NCBI GenBank assembly: GCA_021613535.1
Contig: CP075497.1
Coordinates: 12,152,001-12,216,000 of the forward strand
DNA length: 64,000 nt
DNA from: Adineta vaga
Taxonomy: Eukaryota; Rotifera
Direction: 5' to 3'
Every line of letters begins with the position of its first letter. The stretch's first letter is position 1. The position numbers were made by a program, and so were the translations under genes. A model generated the notes under the pieces. It worked only from the letters and a program-made list of their open reading frames with translations, made no database searches and was not told the DNA's origin. Positions 44,701 through 59,503 of the stretch are shown piece by piece.

Positions 44701-44893
44701 ATCAGATGTCAATGAATAATAAGAACAGCAACGTAGGCAATAAGCGAACAGTGTATACAAGAAATCAGATAAGCAACAATAATACAAGAATCAATGAACA
44801 AAGTTTCTGTTTGTTGTACTTTCTTTACAGATTTAATCAATCAGAACAATCAAAGAGTTTAATTGGTTATTATAGAAAACGTTTGACTGAAGT

Positions 44894-44911
44894 GCCCACC
44901 CAGGAGCGCCA
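44894..44911 (-). promoter_or_regulatory. Candidate tRNA primer binding site
   Basis: On the minus strand the sequence two bases inside the 5' LTR begins TGGCGCTCCTGGGTGGGC. It starts with the TGG expected to pair with a tRNA CCA end. The matching tRNA cannot be named without a tRNA set for the host. Confidence 0.6.
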
Positions 44912-44913
44912 CT

Positions 44914-45178
44914 TGTAATGCTGCAAGTCGGTCGACAGTCAATCAGATATATATATATGTAGACATGCAGATGAACATGACAGAATCAGAACAAGAACAC
45001 TAAGATCAGATCTTGTGTAATAAACAGAACAACTAACTCCCGCGCATAGATGAAAATGAACATAGATACATATCAGAACGAAAAGATCGAAAGCGCGCAG
45101 AGATACAATGACATAGAATAATGTGTGAACAAACAGACCACACAAATCATACAAGCAACGGCATACAGTGCCGTTACA
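44914..45178 (-). repeat. 5' LTR of the gypsy element
   Basis: 265 bp, TGTAATGCTG...CCGTTACA as written. Differs from the other LTR at one base seen. It should hold the promoter for the element's transcript, reading leftward. Confidence 0.95.
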
Positions 45179-45215
45179 CCCCCCCCTGTAATTTTTTCTG
45201 GCTACGCCACTAACT
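45179..45215. repeat. Right end of the older repeat split by the LTR element
   Basis: C8 followed by tgtaattttttctggctacgccact. The end ctggctacgccact resembles the terminal repeat of hAT-like or MITE elements and the ends of the element at 15672-15830. The left portion lies before 38354. Confidence 0.45.
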
Positions 45216-45374
45216 TTATGCTTTCATTTTTACATTCTACTAGTGAGATAAATATGAAGGTAAATATTATTATTTTGTCTTCTTTATTTAGATTTCAAAT
45301 GAATTATCATGGAAAAAAATTGAAAAATGAGTTGACACAGACAATTCAACACACAATAGTTAATCTACAAAACA

Positions 45375-45705
45375 AGACGAAAGTAGCTTTTTTATTGAAT
45401 ACGTTGTACAAAAGTCACTTTTTGAGTAATTAAATATTCCATTTCGCAATTCCAATACCTGAAAAGAGTAAAATAATAGTATAGGAAGGATCATTTTTTT
45501 AAATCTTACTCCATAGATTCTTTCAGCTAGTTGTGTCACCGTTTGACTACCTGCTGCATTCAGCATTGGTATAACTTCGCTAAGGATAAATCGGGAATTC
45601 TATCAAAAAGACAAGACAAATCTATATTAACTATAATGAGTAGAAAATGAAAAACTTACATTACTGTTAATTTCTATTGGCAAGTGAAACTTCTCAATTA
45701 ATTAA
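45375..45705 (-). pseudogene. Remnant of an unrecognised multi-exon gene
   Basis: Three exon-like blocks on the minus strand join in phase with GT-AG borders: one ending EKFHLPIEINSN near 45661, one at about 45525-45601 encoding SRFILSEVIPMLNAAGSQTVTQLAERIYG, and one from about 45461 encoding VLELRNGIFNYSKSDF to a stop. Upstream the frame meets a stop and then the repeat at 45728. Likely a gene 3' end cut off by rearrangement. I do not recognise the family. Confidence 0.35.
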
Positions 45706-45727
45706 TTTATGATTTGAACACATTTAT

Positions 45728-45930
45728 ACCCAGGTCTAAGAGAACGGCGTCGTAAACTAACTTAAACGATGGGGAAAACGGTGAAAACCGGCACTAATAT
45801 GCAACTGTAATCCGTTAACCCAGAAATGTATAGAAATACGGTCAAAATGAAGGCAGTAAATTGCCGGTTTCTAACCGTTTTCGGTTGTTTAAGGCGCCAT
45901 TTCCGATCACCAGAATGATTGTCCTGGGTT
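45728..45930. repeat. CpG-rich interspersed repeat with short inverted ends
   Basis: Starts acccaggtc and ends cctgggtt, giving a 7-bp inverted pair, and is rich in aacgg/ccgtt/ccgg words unlike its AT-rich surroundings. Its first 30 bases resemble those at 36618, and both contain gaacgg(c/a)gtcgt-like words. No ORF. Family unknown. Confidence 0.45.
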
Positions 45931-46509
45931 GTGCGTATACGATATGGTGTGTCTAACGAAATCTACCTGACAGAGAAAGACGCAGTAACTTCGATGTTTG
46001 TACCCCATTGGACCCATAGATGAACACAAAGACTTTGATGATTAAATTCCATTTTCGGAACGTTGTCATATCACATTGCTTTCTCTCCTTCATTTCTATT
46101 CGTCAAACTGACTCTCTCGTTTGTGATTTACATAAACATATAGTAGTTACCACCATGAAATAGAATGAGTGATTCATAATAAAGAAGTACATAGTGTGGG
46201 CAAGAATAGAATGAAGATGTACAATAGAGTAACTGATCCTCGATCTTTTGCGCAGTTTAATACTTCATTTTGAAGAATTTCTTTAAAATGATAATTCATG
46301 TTCACGACAACTTTGAAGGAAACGTTTTCTTTAATTTAATTTAGAGTTTTATTATTCATTCCTTGGCTTTCTTGAAACATAGATTAATCATCATTCATAT
46401 TTTCACACACACATGCACGAATTGATAAAAAGGTAGCAAATGGAAAAAAGAAAAGAAAAAATAGTATATTTAAATGAATAAGAAAAAGAAAAAAAAGTTT
46501 TATTTATGC
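45931..46509. other. Intergenic and KIF2 3' UTR
   Basis: From about 46360 the sequence is homologous to 34145-34300, the 3' flank of the kinesin chimera, marking the outer limit of that duplication. No gene seen. Confidence 0.5.
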
Positions 46510-49286
<2,777 letters not shown>

Positions 49287-50754
49287 TAATAAAGATATTC
49301 TTCTCGTTTATATTCGTTTCACTAAACTTTAAAACAGAATATTTTCTTCGTAGTCAAGTATCGATTAGTCAAGACATAATGGTAACAGATGGACGAAAGA
49401 GAGAGGCAGACACTCGCTACTCATAGTGTCGAATCAATTTTCACAGCAGTTGGTCGGATTGCTCTATGAGAGAAGAGATGAGAATGACGACGGAGACGAC
49501 AACAATGATGTATATGTTTGTAGTTGTGGCTACTACACTCGACTAGCGATGCCGAACATATGACTAACGACTGGCTGAAGAGAAGAAGAAGAAGGAGAGA
49601 AAAAACGAAGTAGAGTGTTAAGCTAAGAAGAAAGAGAAGGAAAAAATAGACGAGGAACGAATGACGACAATTGCGCGCTTTTCATAGCGTTCAACCGTTT
49701 TTCTTTCTCTCATTCTTTCGGAGAACGAGAAGAAGAGGGAGAAGTAAAGACTTGTTGTTCAGTGTCGGTGTAGCTGACCTTTGTATATTTATGTATATAA
49801 GTGTATACTCTATAAGAGAAGTTTTGATATCAATATAAGAAGAGAAAAAAGAAAAGAAAGAAAAGGTAGGTATTGAAGAGAAGAATATGAGATATGACCT
49901 TGTTAAATAAAATTTTATTCAAACATTGTCGACGTGATTAATTTTATGTATTCGTTTTGTCTCGTAAACATGAGATATCTCTTCAACAGTAGGAGATAAT
50001 TGCTAGGTTAAAAAAACACTAACTTTTCTTTCTCTTCCCGTTTCACAGCTTGTCATGCAACTGAATCATCATTCATGTAGAGAACAAAAAAAGCCATTAC
50101 TGATGACAAATCAAATCACATGAAAGGCATTTTCATTATTCATTTAATCATAGACACGAAGAAGAGAAAACGAGTATATCGTATCAAATATCTTGTTTCT
50201 AATCAATCAATCAATCATGATGAACAAACAAAAGATTTAAATGATAAGATATGTTGTATTTCTTTATTAACTAAAATTATCATGAATACCGATGTTAAAA
50301 ATTTCTAGTATAGATTGATTGATACGACTAAGGAACGAAAAGAAAACAGTTGAAATTGGATATGATGAAAAATATTGTCAGAGTTGTATTATATATGGAG
50401 ATATATTCAATATATGAAGATTTATTGAGTAAGCATATGTACTTTTGCATATAACACTTCAAGTGTTATGATTCGTTGAATATACTCTTTTTTTCTAAAA
50501 TTAAAAAACTCTTCTTCTTTTTTTTGAGATAATATCGATATTTATGTTAAAAAAACTGAGTGATTCATGCAAAGAAAAAGAAAGATCAAATTATAACTAT
50601 GTCAATAGATTGAGTCATTAAATTGTATGATTATATCAACAGTTTATATTTAAATGTGAAAAGAATGGCAGAATAAGAAGAGTCAGTATTGACGTGATTA
50701 TCGTCTATAATCAAAATTGCACAAGAACTGTTTTTTTTGATAATATTGGAAAAA
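49287..50754. other. Intergenic
   Basis: A+G-rich DNA (49550-49760 and 49840-49870) next to the KIF2 start, then AT-rich sequence. A perfect 19-bp palindrome, ATAACACTT-C-AAGTGTTAT, lies at 50451-50469. No gene supported. Confidence 0.5.
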
Positions 50755-51027
50755 ATGTCTACTGATTCTGACACACAACAAACAGCTTTAGTATTAACAG
50801 AAGAATTCGGTACCTCGTCACCGAGACGAACACGACGACGTAGATGTCAATCAGAACAAAATTATTGTACTGAAGATTATGTTGTTCAATATGGTGTACC
50901 TGTACTTATTATTATTCTCTTAATTGTTTTCTTTGTTCTCATCTTTATGGCTGTACGAAGATATAACAAGTATTGTCAACCTGGTAAAGGATCAACATGT
51001 CGAGGATTGATATGGTATTTTACGTGA
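50755..51027 (+). CDS. Small single-pass membrane protein, 90 aa
   Basis: Intronless ORF. I start at ATG 50755 (MSTDSDTQQT). A polar, acidic then strongly basic N-terminus (SPRRTRRRR, residues about 22-30) is followed by one hydrophobic segment (about 45-67; VPVLIIILLIVFFVLIFMAV) and a short basic, Cys-containing tail (RRYNKYCQPGKGSTCRG). The sharp TM and normal codon use support a real gene. Family unknown. It is isolated on both sides by about 1 kb or more. Confidence 0.5.
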   Translation: MSTDSDTQQTALVLTEEFGTSSPRRTRRRRCQSEQNYCTEDYVVQYGVPVLIIILLIVFFVLIFMAVRRYNKYCQPGKGSTCRGLIWYFT

Positions 51028-52123
51028 TATTATCAGAAATGTAACTTTTTACAGCGACTTTCTTAATCGTGAATAATCGTTTTAGTTTAACTATAAAAAT
51101 GAAATAAATCTTGAAACTATATTTATTTTTTGGAATTAATAAAGACAGAAAATATGTGATACAAAAGCAATCGTGAAAGAATATTTGAATTATTTTTATA
51201 AGAAACAAACTATTGCTTTTGATTAACATGATTGACGATGAATTTGTTCGTGAGAAACATGTGTTGCTTCAAATGTTTGCTCATGAAAAAAAAACGAGTT
51301 TCGTTCGTATTCAATGTCATTGGTTTAGGTAAAGAAGGATTTAAATGAAAAGTAAAATTATTAATACATCGTTGTTCATATAAACATTGAGTTGAACTTT
51401 AAAGAAGTACTTCGAATAGAGAAATATATCCTTGAAAAGAAGGTATTGATAGTGTTAAACAAATAGAATTTCTATATCCTTCTAAAATCATATAAACAGT
51501 TTCATTGAATTTCATCTAAAATGAGGAAACAAATGTTTGCTTTTTTTAATCGATTTTATCAGAAATTTTTCGAATTAGAATAAGATTAACAAATGATAAA
51601 GCATGTATTGAAAAACAATTTGTTGAGATTATCTAAAAATATGAAATCATTCTCTCGAAGTTTTCTGTAATATTCAATCCTATTTTCACAAAAATTGTTC
51701 AAAATAAAAGATAAATCGAATAAATAAAATTGACAAAAAATCTTTAAGATTATGAAAAGAGCAGCGAGATAATTCAATGTTAGAAAGTATAACAATCACA
51801 CATTGACTTTTTTCGTATCATATTTGAATAGTTAAATTCAAATTTCAATTTACACATGTATGATTTATCGACTGTATTTAATCAAGTGCTATCGTTTCTT
51901 TTTTCTTATTTCGATATTTTAATATGTCTTCTTTGGAACTTTAAACTACAGCATATCTACTATGAAAGATTTGAGTTATCCACTGGATTCAACAATCGAA
52001 TAAGTGCTCATGAAGAAACCAAACAATTTCGATAGGTAAGATAAAATTTTTTGTATTCATATAAAAAGATACAGAGTTTAAAAGTTATTGTCAATATCGC
52101 TGGATTATCAATTTAAAACTGCA
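51028..52123. other. Intergenic
   Basis: AT-rich, with no convincing ORF or RNA. Both flanking genes converge here, so it holds two 3' UTRs. Confidence 0.5.
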
Positions 52124-55100
52124 TTAAAAACTACCACATGGTTGAAAAATATCGTCTTTATTTGAAGGAATAACGGAATCTATTAATTCATCTTGACATG
52201 CCATTCTTATTTGTTCACATGTTAGCGGAACGTTTAATGTAAATGGTTCTCGTCCAGTACGATAAGCTGCAATGGCTTGTTTTATAGCTAAAAATACTGT
52301 TACTGATAAGAATAAAGGTGGTTCACCGACAGCTTTTGATGAATAACAAACAGTACGTTCATTTTCTTCATGTTCACTTAAGAGTGTAACACGAAAATCA
52401 ATTGGAATATCATTTGCCGTAGGTATTTTATATTTGTTTGGATCGGCATTACGAAGAGAACCACGTTGAGATATCCATGGATGTTGACAATCACCTTGAA
52501 TAAGTTCTTCGATTGTAAGATAACCGACGCCTTGCATAAATGCACCTAGAAAGAAATTTTCATGATTACATTTACATAAGAATTGAAATATAAGTATATC
52601 TTACCTTCAATTTGTCCAATATCAATAAATGGATTCAATGATTTCCCAAAATCCATGAGAATATCCGTTTTTATTATATGAAAATCTCCAGTCAAACAAT
52701 CAATTTCTACTTCGCTCATTGCAACACCTTGTGTAAAATACATAAAATTAACGTCACTTTTCTCAAAATTATTCTTTAAAAATTTTTCCGGTACAATATA
52801 AAACCCATATGCAGATAATTGTGCACGTTCTTGATATGCTTGTTCAATTAATTTTTCCCATGTTGTTGTTGGATGTTTATGTTTTATAGGTGCAAGATTT
52901 TTATTTAATTGTTGACAAGCATCAATCAAAGCTGGACCATAAAGATCAGATGATAATGAACCAACTGTTGGCGTTGTATTTGCTATTTTATCTGTTGCCG
53001 TTTCATGAAAACGAATTAAAGAAATATCAATATCAAGTTGTTCAGCAGTAATTTGAATCATTTTCATTTGAAGACCTTGACCTAATTCGATTCCTAAAAC
53101 GACAAACACAGTAAATGAATTTAAAATTTGGATAAAATACATACCACCATGTGTAATTAAAACACTTCCATCTTTATAGATGGTTACTAATGCACCAGCT
53201 TGATGAAAAAGTAGAGCCGATGGTGCTCCAATACCGAATTTTGTTCCTGTTATACTCAATCCTCTTTTTCGAAATTGATTTTTCTCATTAAATTCTTTGA
53301 CATCTTTCAAACGTTGTTCATATTGACCTGATTCTTTTAATTTCTTCCACATTTGTGGTACAAGCCAATCTTTCTTTTCCAATTCTTGATTAAAATATGT
53401 TCGTTCACCTGCTTTATACATATTTATTTCACGTACAATTGACGGATCATCATTTAATTGTAAATAACTATGAACATGATCCACAATAAATTCTGCTGCT
53501 AAAAGACCTTCTGGACCACCAAAGCCTCGCATTGCTGTATTACTTGGTAAATTTGTTCGACAAACCCGTCCTGTAACTCGCATATTTTCACATTTATAAA
53601 TATTATCACAATGTGTCATGGTCCGTTCTAACATCATTAAACTCGAATCTGTTGTACAACCACCATTGGCAAAAAGACGAATATCCACAGATTTTAATTG
53701 ACCATTTTTCATAAAACCAACTTTATAAAAGATTTTAAATGGATGACGATGACCAGTTATTTTCATATCTTCTTCACGTGTTAAACATAAACGTACTGGT
53801 TGTTGTAAATGATAAGCAGCAAGCGCAGTTGCTACACATGGAATAACATTACGTGATTCTTTACCACCAAAACCACCACCTACACGTAAAACATGACAAA
53901 TAACTTCATTTGCATTGAGACCTAAAGCTTCTGCAACTGATTCTTGAATTGTAGTTGCACCTTGTGTTGATGCATAAACATGTAATTGTGTATAATGTCC
54001 TTCACTAATTGGTTGTACAAGATAAGAATTTGGTTCCATATAAAAATGTTCTTGTGCACCAATATAGAATGTTCCTTCAATAACATGATCTGATTTACTA
54101 AAACCTTTTTCAATATTTCCAATTTCTAAAACTCTTTCCTGTAGACCAGGTGGACCTAGATAACTTTCATGTTCAATTGCCTCGTCAATTGTTAAAATTA
54201 CTGGAGTTAATTCTTCATATTCAATACGTATTAATCGTGCAGCTTGTCTAGCATGTTCTTCTGTATCTGCAACACATAATCCAATAGTCATATCCATACA
54301 ATTAACAATTTTCGAAGAAAATATTTCTTCATCTTTGATCATTATACCAAATTGATTTGAACCAGTTGGTGGTATATCATGATGGGAATAAAATTTAATA
54401 AAACCTTCAATTGATTGTGCTTCATCTGAATTGATTGATAGAATACGTGCATAAGGTTTACTACTAAGAACAAGTGCACTATGAAGTGTATTTTGTGATG
54501 AAGGTAAATCATCAATATATTTTGCTTCACCAGTTGCATGAATGTAAGCATTATGATGGATTTTTGGTTGATGGATATATTTCGTTTGTTTAGTAGAATC
54601 AAATATTTGTTCACTATGAGAGATAGGACGTTGTTTTTGAAAAAGCTCTTCGGATTTGTTGGAAACATGAAGATAAAATTTGAATAGAAATGATATAACT
54701 AGAGTACGACTAAAACAATCAAATAGAAAAATAATCCTACGAATTTAATATATTTACCGATATTCTGGTTGTCCATTTTCAGAAAATTGGTCCAATTGTA
54801 TTTCTTCTAACAGATGATTTTTCACATTTGTCATAATTTCATTTTTTGTCCATTCACATTCGCCATTATTTACATAGCTTATTGTTTTTTCCGGTATTAG
54901 AATTTCACCATTACCAAAACCACCAAATGCCATATTAAATAATAGAATTTTTTTATCTAATTTCAACTTAAATGCACATGTAACAATACCAGTATCATGT
55001 TTACGTCGATGTGCTTGTTTATAAGATTGAAGATATTCATTCGTATTTAAAAATGGAATAAATATCGATACAAGTAATAAATCATCTTTATTCATTGTAT

Positions 55101-56403
55101 TTAAATCTTTAATTTCAATTTCAATTTCATTTTTATTTAACAAATGAATAAATCGTAATTTTGTTTCGCATACATAAAATATTGGTAAAAGATCTGATGT
55201 ATGTTTACGACTATGATTTAAAATATGTCCTCCAATTGTTGCTTGATTTCGTACTTGTCGACTTGCATTGAAATCAAGTTGTTCGTGAAGTATTTCATAG
55301 AGATGTTGATGTTTTGGATTTAGTGATAAATGAAATTTTAATTGAGATAATGTTACACATGAACCAATGGTAAGACCATTGGATTGTTCAGATAGTTGTT
55401 GTAATTCGGAAATTTGAGAAAGATGAATAAGAATTGGATAACGTTGTTGATGAACAATATCATCGAAAGTTTCTCCAGTATTACCAGCAATGAAATGTAT
55501 TTCGCTTGGATTAGAATATTGTTTCCGAAAATTAAAGAGCTGATCAAGACTTAATGGACGATAAAATTCAATATTTGTACCTTTGATATAAATTGGTTTT
55601 CTTTCACATTCTTTTTCTAATTCTTTTGGAAAATCGATGATTAATTCATGTGGAATATCTTTTTCTGCAAATGATTTCTTCGCTCCATCTAAAATTGGTC
55701 GATAACCTGTGCAACGACAAAGATTACCATCAAATGTATCTTCAATATCATGTAATGTTGGTCGTTTTTCTGTTGAACAATTACTCAATGTATCATAAAG
55801 TGACATACACATTCCAGGTGTACAAAATCCACCTAAAAGAATTTCATTGAATTTCTTCTCATATTAATCATATTCTTACATTGTGAAGCATAATTTTCTG
55901 CTAATGTTCGTTGAATTGGATGTAAATTACCACTTAATTTATGTGTTGTACCAAGACCTTCAATCGTTACAATATGACAACCATTCAATGTACATAAAAG
56001 TGTTAAACATGAATTAACACTGAAATGAATCACTGATTTTGTAACAGGATTATATTTTGAAATAACAACTGTACATGAACCTAGAAATATAAACAAAAGA
56101 AATAAAGAATTATTAGAAAGATATGAAACATACCACAACCACCTGTACCACATCCAACTTTTGTACCAGTAAGATTTAATTCTAAATGATGACAAAAAAA
56201 GGATTAAATAAAGAAAGAAATTTAGATGAAGATGATATACTTGTTCTTAAATAATAGACCAATGTCCAATGTGGTTCAGGATTTTTTTCGATAATTTTCT
56301 TTCGATTAACATAAAATATCAAATAATTATCTGTATCTATATCGATAGTCATTTGTTTTTGTGTTTTACCTATACAATTCACACTGTTATATAGTGCAGA
56401 CAA
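52124..56403 (-). CDS. XDH-like: Xanthine dehydrogenase / aldehyde oxidase family molybdoenzyme, ~1320 aa
   Basis: Oxidises purines or aldehydes at a molybdopterin centre, passing electrons through two [2Fe-2S] clusters to FAD. Exons (minus): 56241-56403, 56134-56181, 55880-56080, 54758-55832, 53145-54709, 52605-53093 and 52124-52545, in phase. Domains: plant-type Fe-S (VGCGTGGCGSCTVV), second Fe-S (CGFCTPGMCMS, CRCTGYRPI), FAD (about 225-440; IAGNTGE, TIGGHI), linker YRRTLVISFLFKFYL, and molybdopterin domain (GGGFGGKESR, TNLPSNTAMRGFGGPEG with the catalytic-pocket Arg, GIELGQGLQMKM, GEPPLFLSVTVFLAIK with the active-site Glu). Length fits XDH (about 1330). The start could be 17 residues later (MTIDID). 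XDH is slightly favoured over aldehyde oxidase; this is not certain. Confidence 0.92.
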
Positions 56404-56587
56404 AAATAAAAACTACCCGATTTGATAAGTGAGTTCGAAGAGTGTATATCGACGTTCTTTCTTTAGATTTCAGTAGATAAATCGATGCATTGCGACTTCT
56501 ATCGACACTAAACATGTTTGGATGAATATCAGCTGATAAACTCGAGAGGTCGTTCATTCTCGTTTCTTTTTTTATTTAGAAAACAAA

Positions 56588-57515
56588 ATGTTTTCATCTT
56601 CATGTGATACGATGATGGTTCAATTATTTTTGCGAAGAATAGTGATCGTCAAGCAAATGAACCTTTATCAACTCGTTATATTCCATCGAAAAAATGTCCA
56701 TTAAATTCGAAAATCATAACAACATATATTGAAATCGATCAAGTTGAACAAACATATTCATGTATTTTATTTTCTTCAGCAAATATTTTTGGTGCTGAAA
56801 TGAATTTTAATTCTTGTGGATTAGTTGTTGGAAATATAGCTTTATTTACAAAAGTTTCGTCGAAAAATGAAGGTTTAACTGGAATGGATTTAGTACGACT
56901 AATTTTAGAACGATGTTGAACAAGTCAAGAAGGAAAAAATGAAATTAATTATATTGAAATTTGTATGCATGCTGGTTTTGGTCCAAATCGATTTAATCAA
57001 ACAACTGGTTCATTAGTTTCAGTTATTCCAACAACAACAAATCAAATTCCAATACATTATGTAACTTGTACAACTTTCAATGGGAAATATTTCACAACAA
57101 GAAAGAAATCAATTTACAATATTTGGATTTGATAAAGTAATTTGCATGGAGAGAGAAAGAAAGATTTGATTTGAAATCGAATAATTATTTTACTTTAGGT
57201 TGATGAATTATTAAATGAATGGTTTTTAAGAACATCATTTGATATAAAAAGTGAACTGTCATTTTGGGAAGAATTAAGACGGAACAAATGGAGAAGATCA
57301 GCTAAAATTCCATCAAATTATTTATTTTTTTCAAAAGTTGAATATGGAAAAAATCTTCTGTTATCAATTGGTTTATTGATTCTATTAATTCTGTTTTGGA
57401 AAGTTTTTATGAATAATTCTAGTGAACAATATTTGATTCTTTCTTTATTGTTTTTTAATTTATTTTTATATATCAAACGAGATTTTTTTTTACATTTTAT
57501 TCAAAACTTTGTATA
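56588..57515 (+). pseudogene. Degenerate secernin copy
   Basis: Closely matches the intact secernin at 59504-61227 but is broken. The segment after the N-terminal CDT codons lacks about 25 bp, shifting the frame. A Arg codon is now TGA (near 56918). The middle of the gene (about 450 bp) and part of the C-terminal half are deleted. The C-terminal hydrophobic segment is still recognisable at 57350-57480. It stands directly upstream of the intact XDH-like gene and divergent from it, the same arrangement as in the second duplication copy. Confidence 0.85.
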
Positions 57516-57750
57516 AACTTTTTGTTTATTTAGCATATTGTACAAAATCATTAGCTGTTCTAAAAAGATACAAACATAGCATATTATTATTCAATTGAAG
57601 TTTATAATGAGTGAACCTGTCGAAAATTCCTTTTGGATTTATTACTTGAAGAAGTTGCATAGTTGATTCAATGAATAAAATATTCGCTAAAAATTGCAAG
57701 ATACATGTTTTCCTTATGGAAGAGCAAAATATGTCTCATTACTGAATAAA

Positions 57751-58191
57751 TTATTCTGTCAGAAATATTTGACTGACTGCTGCGAAACGAGTACGAGATA
57801 ATTATACAAAAAAAGCTTAAAGTCAACTTACATTCACATTTTGTTTCTTCTAAATGTTTTGCCACTTGATCGATTGCCACATTCATGATAGCTTCTCTAA
57901 GAAAATACTCGTTATTATATATAGAGATGAAAAGGCAAATTAAACTACATACTGCTCCATGGAAAATATTTCATCATCCCAACTAATCGCTGAACCCATT
58001 TCACGAGGTTTAACAGCATCTTGAATCACCACTAAAACAAATATCAGATTTACTTTATGGATCACATGATAAAGTTTCTTACAATCAAAATGTTGTAATT
58101 TATAATTTACTATTACACGTTTGTGTAAAAACAGAACTTTGTATTCAGCTTGTTCCGGAGGCAAATCTGATTCAATCAGTTCAGATAAAAT
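57751..58191 (-). CDS. Partial unrecognised multi-exon gene
   Basis: Four exons join in phase with GT-AG borders: 58083-58191, 57953-58031, 57832-57896 and 57751-57779, ending in TAA. They encode ILSELIESDLPPEQAEYKVL, then FLHKRVIVNYKLQHFD, LVIQDAVKPREMGSAISWDDEIFSMEQ, EAIMNVAIDQVAKHLEETKCE and a short end. An upstream exon ending YGYSECIK (donor at 58242) is likely but I could not find its start. Four consistent introns argue for a gene that is or recently was functional. I cannot name the family. It lies between the two duplicated units. Confidence 0.4.
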
Positions 58192-58615
58192 CTAACAAAG
58201 AAAAAATAATAATACAAGGAATTTTTTTATTAAGTTGCTCACTTTTATACATTCACTGTACCCGTACGATAGTACACAAAGATATTAATCTTTAAGATAT
58301 GATACGAATGGATATTTATATACGACGAGATCATCTAGACGGACAGGCGGATATATAAATCTTTCTATAGTATATTAGGGAATGATACTATCCGATGAAC
58401 AAAATACAATGCATGTCTTTTATTCTTCTCTCCTTTGCTTATTCATCACCCAAATATTGTAACGTGACGAAATCAAATGCCGCTCTGTTCTAATTAATTA
58501 GTCAGTTATTAGATTGAGATAAAAATGGATCGATATGACGGTTGATGTGAAATTCAACGAATCTGAAGGTGTGAGTGCTATTGATGCGATACTATAGTGT
58601 CCTCATTCACTCTCA
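58192..58615. other. Intergenic between duplicated blocks
   Basis: AT-rich, with no supported gene beyond the possible upstream exon near 58243-58290 (-). Confidence 0.4.
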
Positions 58616-59175
58616 TCCTTGTGGAATATCTTTTTCTGCAAAGGATTTCTTTGCATCATCTAAAATTGGTCGATAACCTCTTGAACGATTACTCAATGTA
58701 TCATAAAGTGACATACACATTCCAGGTGTACAAAATCCACCTAAAAGAACTTCATTGAATTTTTTCTGCTAATGTTCGTTGAATTGGATGTAAATTACCA
58801 CTTAATTTATGTGTTGTACCAAGACCTTCAATCGTTACAATATGACAACCATTCAATGTACATAAAAGTGTTAAACATGAATTAACACTGAAATGAATCA
58901 CTGATTTTTTTGAAGGATTATATTTTGAAATAACAACTGTACATGAACCTAGAAATATAAACAAAAGAAATAAAGAATTATTAGAAAGATATGAAACATA
59001 CCACAACCACTTGTACCACATCCAACTTTTGTACCAGTAGGATTTAATTCTAAATGAAAGAGATGGTACATAGATAATAAATTAATGTCCAATGTGGTTC
59101 AGGATTTTTCCCGATAATCTTCTTTCGACTGACATAAAATGTTAAATAATTATTTCCCATTTTTTCATCTGTATT
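58616..59175 (-). pseudogene. Truncated copy of the XDH-like gene 5' end
   Basis: Matches exons 1-4 of the intact gene at about 55650-56300, including introns. It lacks the Fe-S motif CRCTGYR through a deletion of about 60 bp, loses the intron/exon border after LHPIQRTLAE, and stops abruptly at about 58616 with no FAD or molybdopterin domains. The N-terminal Fe-S motif is intact. Non-functional. It sits divergently upstream of the intact secernin. Confidence 0.85.
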
Positions 59176-59503
59176 GATAGTCGTTTTAAAAGTGCATGTA
59201 AATCATGTTGATACTATATGTAGAATAAAAAGAAATAAACAGTATGATATACGAGTTCGACGAGTATATGCGTGTATTTTTTCTCTCTTTCTGTATGTCT
59301 GAATAGATTTCAGCAGTTATCTTTTTTTTTTGAGATTCAATAGATAAATAAGTTTTGTTTGAAATATCTTCGTTGTTAGCTTGCATAGATATCGATGCAT
59401 TGCGACTTCTATCGACAATAAAAATGCTTGGATGGATATTCAGATAAAATCGAGGTCATTTCTGTAAATCTATCTCTATTCTCTATTTAGAAGTACAAGG
59501 AAA

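Larger units (their letters stand above)
38354..45178 (-). mobile_element. Complete Ty3/gypsy-type LTR retrotransposon
   Basis: A 6825-bp element on the minus strand with 265-bp LTRs (38354-38618 and 44914-45178), candidate PBS and PPT, and open gag and pol. By eye the LTRs differ at a single position (g/a at the fifth base), so insertion is recent. The flanks are C8 on both sides, so a 4-6 bp target duplication is likely but its exact length is hidden in the C-tract. Pol order is protease, RT, RNase H, integrase, which is the gypsy order. No envelope ORF and no chromodomain were seen. Bdelloid genomes carry several gypsy-like families; I cannot assign one. Confidence 0.95.

Noticed and set aside
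55833-56195. Single 120-codon ORF at the XDH 5' end
   Set aside because: Runs through introns; the spliced exons give the correct Fe-S motifs.
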